Of a stretch of 64,000 nucleotides of DNA, positions 18,166-25,999 are shown one piece after another (within the stretch, counting starts at the first letter, position 1; each line of letters begins with the position of its first letter). Origin of the DNA: Novosphingobium sp. PC22D (GTDB lineage Bacteria > Pseudomonadota > Alphaproteobacteria > Sphingomonadales > Sphingomonadaceae); assembly GCF_002556635.1 (NCBI RefSeq), contig NZ_MWMO01000011.1:62001-126000 (forward strand). The letters run 5' to 3'. The position numbers and the translations under genes are program-made. Below the pieces are notes generated by a model. It was not told the DNA's origin. It searched no databases and saw only the letters and a list, made by a program, of their open reading frames with translations.

Positions 18166-20146
18166 GTGATCCTGACGGACAACGAGACCAAGATCGACCT
18201 TCTCAACAACGAGGCGATCGCAACAACCATCATCAAACTTCTGCGCGACCGACCCGATCAGCCAGTGACCGTTGGTGTGCATGGCGATTGGGGCGCCGGC
18301 AAATCCAGCGTGCTGGAAATGATCGAGTCCGGCTTCGATGGCGAGGCCAAGGTCCTCTGCTTGAAGTTCAACGGTTGGCGCTTCCAGGGATTTGAAGACG
18401 CCAAAATCGCCCTCATCGAGGGCATCGTCACCGGCCTCATCGAAAAGCGCCCCGCTCTCACCAAGGCCGGTGAAGCGGTCAAGGATGTCTTTCGACGGAT
18501 CGACTGGCTCAAGGTCGCGAAGAAAGCCGGCGGGCTCGCCTTCACCGCCTTCACAGGAATTCCAACGCCCGATCAGATCCAGGCCATCGTGGGAACGCTG
18601 GAAGGTTTCCTCGCCGATCCGGCGAAACTCGCTACCAAGGATAATCTCGAAGCCGCCGTCGAAGGGGTGAAGGGCCTGCTGAAGCCGAAGGGTGAAGGCG
18701 ACTCGACCAATGTCCCCGAGGAGATCGACGCGTTCCGGAAGGCTTTCGACGATCTCCTCGACAAAGCAGGCGTCGAGCAGCTCGTTGTCCTGATCGATGA
18801 CCTGGATCGCTGCCTCCCGGATACCGCGATCGAGACGTTGGAGGCTGTGCGCCTCTTCGTCTTTCACGTCGCGCACCGCCTTCGTCGTCGCCGCCGACGA
18901 AGCGATGATCGAATATGCGGTGCGAAAGCATTTCCCAGACCTGCCGGACACCACCGGCCCGCAGACATACGCGCGGAATTACCTTGAGAAGCTCATCCAG
19001 GTGCCCTTCCGCATTCCGGCGTTGGGCGATACGGAAACGCGCATCTATGTAACGCTTCTTCTTGTCGGCGCCGAACTCGGCGAGAACGACCCGGCGTTCA
19101 ATGCCTTGATCAAAGTCGCTCGTGAACGGCTGAAGCGTCCATGGACCACGGGAGCGCTCGATGCGGCCGCCGTGAGAACTGCACTCGGCGACAAGGCTTC
19201 GCGCGCCAACAATGCTTTGGCGCTAAGCGATCAGATCGGGCCGATCCTAGCGAGCGGCACGAAGGGTAACCCGCGTCAGATCAAGCGCTTCCTCAACACG
19301 CTTGTCCTTCGGCAGCGAACCGCTGAAGCACGGGGATTTGGGGACGACGTCAAACTGCCGGTGCTTGCAAAACTCATGCTTGCGGAGCGGTTCTTCCCAC
19401 GCCTCTTCGATCAAATCGCTGCGGCTGCCGCAGCAGCAGCGGATGGAAAATGCCCGGACTTGTCGGCGCTCGAAGCCGCTGCGACTGCCAAAGCGGACAC
19501 GAAAAGCGCCGCCAAACCGGAGAAGTCCTCTGCGAAGGGCGACGATGCCGTCAAGCCAGCGCCCAAACTGGAAGCCGTGAAATCAACTGATAGCGCGCTG
19601 TTGAGCGAGTGGTTGTCGTCCCCCGCGATCAAGGCCTGGGCGGCGGTGCCAACTGCGATCGGCGGAGAGGATCTCCGCCCCTACCTCTTCGTCGCCAAAG
19701 ACCGGAAGGACTATTTCGGCGCCGCCTCCGTGCTTGGACACTTGGCGGCGGTAGTCGAACAGCTCTTCGGCGGCAAGTTTGCGGTACAGGGGCTAGAAGC
19801 CGATCTCAAGCGTCTGGCTCCGCCGGAAGCGGCGCAAATCTTCGAAGCCGTACGCGGCCGGATCGTCGGTGGCGACAGCTTCGACACCGAACCGCCGGGC
19901 GCTGCAGGATTGGCGGTTCTCGTGAAGGCTCATCCAACCCTGCAGGGCAGCCTCGTACACTTCCTCGACGCGCTCCCACGAGATCGTCTCGGGCCATGGG
20001 TCTGCAGCGGCTGGGAGGGTGTTCTCAAGGACGGCGATGCGCCACAGCGCTTCGACCGCCTCCTTCAAACTTGGGGCAAGGAAGGCGGCCCAATGCTCAA
20101 GGCGGCAGCTTCGGGCGTTCTTCGCACCCGCCAGGGAGCGCGCTGA
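18166..20146 (+). pseudogene. qatA: Qat anti-phage system KAP-family ATPase, frameshifted
   Basis: This is the P-loop ATPase of the QatABCD system, normally one protein of about 650 residues. The first frame starts at GTG 18166 and carries Walker A GVHGDWGAGKSS and Walker B LVVLIDDLDRCLP, as far as EAVRLFVFHVA. The KAP sequence then continues as RTAFVVAADEAMIEYAVRKHFPDLP in the +1 frame and runs on to the stop at 20144-20146. One extra base (or two missing) near 18865-18880 separates the halves. Both halves are otherwise intact and typical. The cause could be a recent mutation, a sequencing error or, less likely, programmed frameshifting. The stop overlaps the qatB ATG. Confidence 0.85.
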
Positions 20147-21054
20147 TGGGCACGTCCAGTGCATTCGGTGGCCAAAGCGGCGGGACGCCCCTTCTTCCGA
20201 GCTGGCTTGGCGATGACGGGGCACCGCCTGCGTCGCCGGACGGGGCTCCAGACGGTCCGCCGTCCGATGGCGCACCGCCAGACGGCCCGCCAGCGGACGG
20301 AACTCCACCAGCTGCGCCGCCGGCGCCACCGGTGCGACCACCCATACCGCCGGTCGCCGATCCCACACGCTTTTCGGCGGCTCGCAACAACTTCTCGCGT
20401 TTCGCTGGCTCGGGTGGCAGCGACCGTAGAAGCCTCGGCCGAGCGGTGTCGCATTATGTGGGCTCATCCTCAGGCGGCGCCCGCACGGCCGCCGCAAGGA
20501 TGGGATCGGCGCGTGGCGCAGGCAGCCGTCTGCTCGGCTTCCTGTCGGACGCCGTTGCCCGCGGCGCGACCGAAGCCCTTCGGGCGCTCAACCTCGGCGC
20601 CCTCGCTGGTCGGCCGATCGAAGAGATCTTTCTCGGTTTGGCAGACTATGTATGTCCAGACGGCGGTTCGATCGATGAAGGCATCGCACGGGAAGCATTT
20701 ATCGAGACCATCACTGACCTCGCTGGCGCTGGCATTACCGACCTCGATGGGCTTACCGCCGACCAGATGCAGACGGTGTTCGAGCTATATGCGACCAACG
20801 CGATCGAAGCACGGCTCTGTAATGACATCGGAGCGAAGACGATCACCCTCCCGTCGGATAGCCGCGAAGCTGCACGCGTACAGGCACAATTGAACGACTT
20901 CATCCGGCGCGGCGTGGCCGATGCGCTCACCACCGCTCGTGCCGCCGCTGCCGCCCTCACGCCCGACCGCGTGCTCCAATTTGTTGGGCGCATTTACGAG
21001 CAAGCATTCGGAATCTTGCAGATCATGGGCGACGCGGAGGCCGAAGGCGCATGA
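20146..21054 (+). CDS. qatB: Qat anti-phage system protein QatB
   Basis: The 302-residue product occupies the QatB position, overlapping the qatA stop (TGATG) and the qatC start (ATGA). The N-terminal 75 residues are a low-complexity Pro/Gly/Asp region (SPDGAPDGPPSDGAPPDG). Residues about 80-300 are a helical, Ala-rich domain with the block GRAVSHYVGSSSGGARTAAARMG, also seen in other QatB proteins. QatB has no known enzymatic activity but is required for the phage defence system. Identification rests mainly on gene order plus this block. Confidence 0.8.
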   Translation: MGTSSAFGGQSGGTPLLPSWLGDDGAPPASPDGAPDGPPSDGAPPDGPPADGTPPAAPPAPPVRPPIPPVADPTRFSAARNNFSRFAGSGGSDRRSLGRAVSHYVGSSSGGARTAAARMGSARGAGSRLLGFLSDAVARGATEALRALNLGALAGRPIEEIFLGLADYVCPDGGSIDEGIAREAFIETITDLAGAGITDLDGLTADQMQTVFELYATNAIEARLCNDIGAKTITLPSDSREAARVQAQLNDFIRRGVADALTTARAAAAALTPDRVLQFVGRIYEQAFGILQIMGDAEAEGA

Positions 21055-22421
21055 GGAGACACGTTATCATAGGCCGATATGGCCCGGGCGACCGCAGCCG
21101 TCTTCCGCTTGGCGATGGAGAAGTCGAAACCCGTCTCGACCTGGTCGTCGGCGAGCGAACACTCGATCACGGGATCGGCCGTGCGATCAGCGATCTGTCG
21201 CGTCTGGGCGTGCATCCTTCCGAAGTTGGGGTCGACATCCTGATCCTGGCCGCCCACGTCCATGCTGCCGACACCCGCATCTCGCGGGGAAGTGAATCCC
21301 AGGATGGCTGGACCCGCGAAATCAGGCTGATCGTTCCTGTCGCCGACCCGGATCGATGGACCGCTGTCGCACCGATCTTCGTTCGGATGCTGAATTTCCT
21401 GACCGGTGATCGGTGGTCGCTCGCATTCCGTTCGCGACCACGTCGCTTCGCAAGGGTCGCGTCGGCGGCGCCCGCTCGGCTTATCGGTCCGCCCTTTGAT
21501 GACCTCGCTCTCTTCTCGGGTGGTCTCGACAGCCTCATCGGCGCGATCGACGCGCTTGAAAATGGTCGAACGCCGCTTCTGATCAGCCATGCCGGCGAAG
21601 GTGCGACCAGCGATGCACAATCTACCATCTTCGACGCATTGAAGACGCACTATCGCGGTCGCGCCTTCGATCGCTTGCGCCTCTGGATGGCATACCCGGA
21701 CGGCTTCGTTCGCGGTTCAGGCGGCGAGAACACGACGCGCGGAAGATCGTTCCTCTTTTTCGCCCTCGGAATCTTCGCTGGAAGCGGACTCGAGGCGGCG
21801 TTCACCCTCAAAGTGCCCGAGAACGGTCTCATCGCCGTCAACGTGCCGCTCGATCCCTTGCGCCTCGGCGCGCTGAGCACTCGCACAACCCATCCTTTCT
21901 ACATCGCCCGCTGGAATGACGCACTCCGCGGGCTCGGCGTGAATGGGCGGATCGAAAACCCTTACTGGGATCGAACCAAGGGCGAGATGGTGGCGGCGTG
22001 TGCCAACGGCGCGCTGTTGCGCCGCCTCGTTCCCTCATCGCTTTCCTGCGCAGCCCCGACGAAGGGACGCTGGCAGGGACTTGGCACACAGCATTGCGGT
22101 TATTGCCTCCCCTGTCTCATCCGACGGGCAGCTCTCGTTGCCGGCCTTCGCCCCGATCCTGATCCAACCGTCTATACGGTCGACGATCTCACCGCCCGGG
22201 CGCTCGACACACGCCAATCGGAAGGCGTTCAGATCCGCTCTTTCCAGCTCGCCATCGAGCGGCTCCGCGCACGGCCGGCGCTGGCGCCGATCCTCATCCA
22301 CAAGCCAGGGCCGCTTTTCGATGAATCGCCGGCCCGGCAAGCAGTTCTTGCCGGCGTCTACCGGCGCGGCCTTGAGGAGGTCGGCGCGTTACTGACGGGC
22401 GTGAGGACGCGCCCGGGATGA
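21051..22421 (+). CDS. qatC: Qat anti-phage system QueC-like protein QatC
   Basis: The 456-residue protein has a QueC-like PP-loop domain with ALFSGGLDSLIGAIDAL (ATP-pyrophosphatase signature SGGLDS) and a zinc-binding cluster SCAAP...HCGYCLPCLIRRAAL. A 160-residue N-terminal extension not found in QueC precedes it. QueC makes preQ0 from a nucleotide precursor; in Qat the homologue may modify a DNA or protein target, which is unproven. Start and stop codons overlap both neighbours, so the operon is translationally coupled. Confidence 0.9.
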   Translation: MRRHVIIGRYGPGDRSRLPLGDGEVETRLDLVVGERTLDHGIGRAISDLSRLGVHPSEVGVDILILAAHVHAADTRISRGSESQDGWTREIRLIVPVADPDRWTAVAPIFVRMLNFLTGDRWSLAFRSRPRRFARVASAAPARLIGPPFDDLALFSGGLDSLIGAIDALENGRTPLLISHAGEGATSDAQSTIFDALKTHYRGRAFDRLRLWMAYPDGFVRGSGGENTTRGRSFLFFALGIFAGSGLEAAFTLKVPENGLIAVNVPLDPLRLGALSTRTTHPFYIARWNDALRGLGVNGRIENPYWDRTKGEMVAACANGALLRRLVPSSLSCAAPTKGRWQGLGTQHCGYCLPCLIRRAALVAGLRPDPDPTVYTVDDLTARALDTRQSEGVQIRSFQLAIERLRARPALAPILIHKPGPLFDESPARQAVLAGVYRRGLEEVGALLTGVRTRPG

Positions 22422-23173
22422 CCGAAACCGCTCAAGCTGCCGGCGTAGATTTCCACTGCCATCTTGACCTCTATCCCGATCATGAGGCTGCGATCGCAAA
22501 GGCAGAAGCCGCTCGGATCTACACATTGACCGTCACCACTACGCCCAAGGCGTGGGCGCGCAATCATGAGCTAACACGCCACACCCGCTTCGTGCGAGCA
22601 GCGCTCGGTCTGCATCCGCAGCTCATGTCGGAGCGCGCGGCAGAGCTGCCGCTATGGGAGCGTCACTTGCCCGAAACGCGCTACGTCGGCGAAGTGGGGC
22701 TCGACGCGGGACCGCGCTTCTACAAGTCGTTGGATACCCAAAAGCATGTGTTCCGCCGTGTGCTTCAGTGCTGTGCGGAAGCAGGCGGTAAAATTCTCAC
22801 CGTCCACAGCGTAAGAAGCGCTACGCAGGTTCTCGATATGGTCGAAGAACATTTGCCGAGCGACCGCGGAAGCGTCGTATTGCATTGGTTCACAGGCAGC
22901 CGCAGTGAGGCCAAACGTGCAGCAGCGCTTGGATGCTATTTTTCCATCAATGCGGAAATGGTCCGGGCGGATCGCGGCCGCGCCCTCGTAGCCGAATTGC
23001 CGATCGACCGAATCCTGACCGAGACTGATGGTCCTTTCACGCAGGTCGACGGCCGCCCCAGCGAGCCCATCGATGTGAAAGCGACGGTCGCCGCGATCGC
23101 CGGGGTTTTGAGCCTATCGCCGGATTCAATCGCGAAAAAGGTACGATCGAACCTTCGATCCCTGGTGGGCTGA
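22418..23173 (+). CDS. qatD: Qat anti-phage system TatD-like nuclease QatD
   Basis: The 251-residue TatD-family metallohydrolase keeps the metal ligands: HxH in VDFHCHLDLYPD, Glu in VGEVGLDAG, His in LTVHSVRSA, His in VVLHWFTGS and Asp in LTETDGPFTQ. TatD enzymes are DNases. The start overlaps the qatC stop (ATGA). It is the last gene of the operon; 30 bp later the operator region of hipBA begins. Confidence 0.92.
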   Translation: MTETAQAAGVDFHCHLDLYPDHEAAIAKAEAARIYTLTVTTTPKAWARNHELTRHTRFVRAALGLHPQLMSERAAELPLWERHLPETRYVGEVGLDAGPRFYKSLDTQKHVFRRVLQCCAEAGGKILTVHSVRSATQVLDMVEEHLPSDRGSVVLHWFTGSRSEAKRAAALGCYFSINAEMVRADRGRALVAELPIDRILTETDGPFTQVDGRPSEPIDVKATVAAIAGVLSLSPDSIAKKVRSNLRSLVG

Positions 23174-23187
23174 TCACTCCCCTCGGG

Positions 23188-23240
23188 CTAGCAAAATTGT
23201 AATCTTCGTGCTACATATTCCTCCGATCTGTAGTGTGAAG
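23188..23240 (+). promoter_or_regulatory. hipBA operator/promoter region
   Basis: The arms CTTCGTGCTACA (23204-23215) and TGTAGTGTGAAG (23229-23240) form an imperfect inverted repeat (9 of 12 pairs) of 37 bp overall, ending 7 bp before the hipB ATG. Its first 28 bases nearly match the sequence upstream of qatA. HipB-type antitoxins repress their own operon by binding such repeats, so this is the expected autoregulatory site. Confidence 0.7.
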
Positions 23241-23247
23241 GTGTCAA

Positions 23248-23583
23248 ATGCCCACTCCCCATAACCCTCCTGCCGCCGTGCGGCGGGCGTTGCGCAAGCT
23301 CGGGGCGGACATCCACGATGCCCGTCGGCGCCGACGGCTGCCGATGGCGGTCGTGGCCGAACGTGCGTTTACCTCCCGATCAACCTTGCAAAGGGTCGAG
23401 GCCGGCGACACCAACGTCAGCATCGGCATTTACGCCGGTGTCCTCCAAGCCCTGGGCCTGCTCGACGGATTGAGCCAGGTCGCCGACATCGGCAACGACA
23501 GTGTCGGGCAGGCACTGGCCAGCGCCGAACTGCCCAAGCACATCCACCTCAAGCGGCCAACCGGATCGTCCCGCGATGGCTGA
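23248..23583 (+). CDS. hipB: HipB-like XRE-family antitoxin/repressor
   Basis: The 111-residue DNA-binding protein has an XRE helix-turn-helix (LGADIHDARRRRRLPMAVVAERAFTSRSTLQRVEAGDTNVSIGIYAGVLQALG, about 15-68). It precedes and overlaps hipA by 8 bp, the standard layout of hipBA toxin-antitoxin modules, where HipB neutralises HipA and represses the operon. Its likely operator is just upstream, with a second copy ahead of the qat operon. Confidence 0.88.
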   Translation: MPTPHNPPAAVRRALRKLGADIHDARRRRRLPMAVVAERAFTSRSTLQRVEAGDTNVSIGIYAGVLQALGLLDGLSQVADIGNDSVGQALASAELPKHIHLKRPTGSSRDG

Positions 23584-24823
23584 CTTCGAGGTCCATATCG
23601 ATCTGCACGGGCGAACGCGACCGATTGGACTCGCGAGGAGCAATCGTGTCCGCGGGGCGGAAACCATCCTCTTCGAATATGACGGTGCTTGGCTCGACGA
23701 CCCAGAGCGGTTCTCGCTGGAGCCTGCCCTTGCCTTGACCCGGGGCGCCTTCGCCCCTCCTGCCGGCCTCACGACCTTTGGTTCGATCGGCGATTCAGCG
23801 CCGGACACCTGGGGTCGGCGCCTCATGCAGCGCGCCGAGCGTCGTCTTGCCGAACGTGAGCGGCGCGCCGTTCGCACGCTCGCGGAAAGCGACTACCTGC
23901 TCGGCGTCGCCGATGAGACGCGGCTCGGTGCGCTCCGGTTTCGCTGGGTCGGCGACGAGACCTTCCAGGCGCCGATCAGGGCCGGCGTGCCGGCCCTGAT
24001 CGAGCTTGGCCGTCTGCTTCAGATCACCGAGCGGATTTTCCGGGACGAGGAAACGGACGAAGACCTTCAACTCATCTTCGCGCCCGGCTCCTCCCTCGGC
24101 GGTGCGCGACCGAAGACGTCGATCATCGATCAACACGGCCATCTCTCCATCGCCAAGTTTCCGAAGGAGACCGACGACTACAGCATGGAAACCTGGGAGG
24201 AGATCGCACTGCGGCTGGCCGCCCAAGCCGGTATCGCCACCCCGCAACACGAACTCGTCGAAGTCGCCGGCAAGTCGGTGATGCTGTCTCGACGCTTCGA
24301 TCGCGATGGCGCGATCCGCGTTCCCTTCCTGTCCGCAATGGCGATGATGGGTGCTAAGGACGGCGACCGTGGCAGCTACCCCGAGATCGTCGACGCCCTG
24401 GCCCAGCATGGCGCGCAGGGAAAGACGGACGCCCACGCGCTCTACCGGCGCGTGGTCTTCAACGTGCTGATCTCCAATGTCGACGATCACCTGCGCAACC
24501 ACGGCTTCCTCTGGCTCGGCAAGGCCGGATGGTCGCTTTCACCCGCCTACGACCTCAATCCGGTTCCAACCGATCTCAAGGCGCGTGTGCTGACGACGAA
24601 CATCGACCTCGATGAGGGCACCTGCTCGCTCGATCTGCTCGAACAGGCTTCGGAGTATTTCGCGCTCACGCTGGCACAGGCGCGCGCGATCATCAAAGAG
24701 GTCGCGATCGTGACCGCGACATGGCGCGACACCGCCAAGGCAGTTGGCGCCCGGTCGGCCGAAATCACCCGCATGGCCAGCGCTTTCGAGCATGAGGATT
24801 TGACGCGAGCGCTGGCCCTATGA
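23576..24823 (+). CDS. hipA: HipA-like serine/threonine kinase toxin
   Basis: The 415-residue protein has the HipA layout: an N-terminal subdomain (DLHGRTRPIGLARSNR), the Gly-rich loop SSLGGARPKTSI, the Lys segment HLSIAKFPKETDDYS, the catalytic loop LISNVDDHLRNHGFL (Asp and Asn), and the metal-binding DLN in LSPAYDLNPVP. All catalytic residues are present, so it should be active. HipA kinases phosphorylate aminoacyl-tRNA synthetases (GltX in E. coli) or other targets and stop growth. Start and stop overlap both neighbours, making a three-gene operon. Confidence 0.92.
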   Translation: MADFEVHIDLHGRTRPIGLARSNRVRGAETILFEYDGAWLDDPERFSLEPALALTRGAFAPPAGLTTFGSIGDSAPDTWGRRLMQRAERRLAERERRAVRTLAESDYLLGVADETRLGALRFRWVGDETFQAPIRAGVPALIELGRLLQITERIFRDEETDEDLQLIFAPGSSLGGARPKTSIIDQHGHLSIAKFPKETDDYSMETWEEIALRLAAQAGIATPQHELVEVAGKSVMLSRRFDRDGAIRVPFLSAMAMMGAKDGDRGSYPEIVDALAQHGAQGKTDAHALYRRVVFNVLISNVDDHLRNHGFLWLGKAGWSLSPAYDLNPVPTDLKARVLTTNIDLDEGTCSLDLLEQASEYFALTLAQARAIIKEVAIVTATWRDTAKAVGARSAEITRMASAFEHEDLTRALAL

Positions 24824-25944
24824 CGAGAACCTTCCTTCACAGCTTCGATCCACCGTCGGCCAGCCCCGTGAACGCCGCCACTGTCGACCTGAACGTCGCG
24901 GATATCGAGGACGCCGGCATCCGCGAGGTACTTCAGACACCGGGCGCCGCCTATGGCGCATGGTCTATTCTTGATGCGCTCCTGATGCCAACCGGCGTCG
25001 GCACCCCCTTCATTTTCCGCGAACCGCTCGGTCAGGCGCGCGAAGTGAAGGTTGCCCTGTCGGGCCTCTTTGGGCGCTTCGTCGCCCGAGCCTATCTCGA
25101 GCGCTACTTCAACCTTTCGATCTTCGCGCATCTGGGCAGCCAGACGATCGATCTGGACCGCCGACGGAAGGTCAAGATCAAGCGGCTGTCGCGCGGCGAC
25201 CTTCCCGATTGGATCGCCTGTGCGTCCGATCTGTCCTCGCTGACGGTCGCCGAGGCGAAGGGCTGCCACGATCCCGGTGGTCCGGCCAAGGCGCTGACGC
25301 GGGCGTGGGCGCAGGCCGGCCGCATCGACGTAACCGCCCAGGGCCGCAAGGTCACGGTCAAGCGCATCGCCATCGCTACGCGCTGGGGCATGGCCGTCGC
25401 CGGGCCGGCGGACGCCCATCTCTCTGTCAAGGACCCGCTCGACGAGGGCGAGCCCATCGAGCCGCAAGAAAAGGACGCGCTCTTCGTCGGCATGCTTCGC
25501 CTGCACATCGCCAATCTGATCCGACCGCTCGGCCATGCCGAACTGGCGGGAGCGCTTTATCGGCTGACCCAGCAACCGTTCGCGCGCAGGCTTCAAGGCG
25601 ATCTGGATGTCGCTCGTGCTGCGCTCGACGCAGCTCCGGTAGGAGAACTGGACAAGACAGCCGCCGTGGGCGGGCTGGTCGGCGGGATCGTCACCCGCGC
25701 CGGTCCGGTGATCGACGCGGACGTCACGCCCGGCGATCAGGAGTCGCTTGCGCGCCTCAATCTGCGGCCGGTCTTTGTCGGCGTTGAGCGCGAGTTGATT
25801 CGAGCTGCCATCGATGCGGACCCGCAGGCGGTGCGCACGCGGATCACCCAGTCGGTGCGTCCCGATGATTTCGCGCGGCCCGATCGCGCGGGCGGCTGGA
25901 TCGTGCCACTCGGCGAAGGACGACACATCATCGGTGGAGCCTGA
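24820..25944 (+). CDS. protein of unknown function coupled to hipBA, possible PD-(D/E)xK-like motif
   Basis: The 374-residue product begins at an ATG that overlaps the hipA stop. It has no named domain that I recognise. A segment at about 115-150 (DRRRKVKIKRLSRGDLPDW, then SLTVAEAKGCHD) resembles a PD-(D/E)xK core, with a strand ending in E-A-K followed by Gly and His. The C-terminal half is Ala/Val-rich with alternating strands and helices. If it is a nuclease, the operon would pair a kinase toxin with DNA cleavage; otherwise it may be a modulator of HipA. Confidence is high that it is a real gene and low for any function. Confidence 0.7.
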   Translation: MTRTFLHSFDPPSASPVNAATVDLNVADIEDAGIREVLQTPGAAYGAWSILDALLMPTGVGTPFIFREPLGQAREVKVALSGLFGRFVARAYLERYFNLSIFAHLGSQTIDLDRRRKVKIKRLSRGDLPDWIACASDLSSLTVAEAKGCHDPGGPAKALTRAWAQAGRIDVTAQGRKVTVKRIAIATRWGMAVAGPADAHLSVKDPLDEGEPIEPQEKDALFVGMLRLHIANLIRPLGHAELAGALYRLTQQPFARRLQGDLDVARAALDAAPVGELDKTAAVGGLVGGIVTRAGPVIDADVTPGDQESLARLNLRPVFVGVERELIRAAIDADPQAVRTRITQSVRPDDFARPDRAGGWIVPLGEGRHIIGGA

Positions 25945-25999
25945 CCCAGGACAGGACAAACCAATTGCCGGAATCGGCAGATGAAACGGGGGCGGAAAT

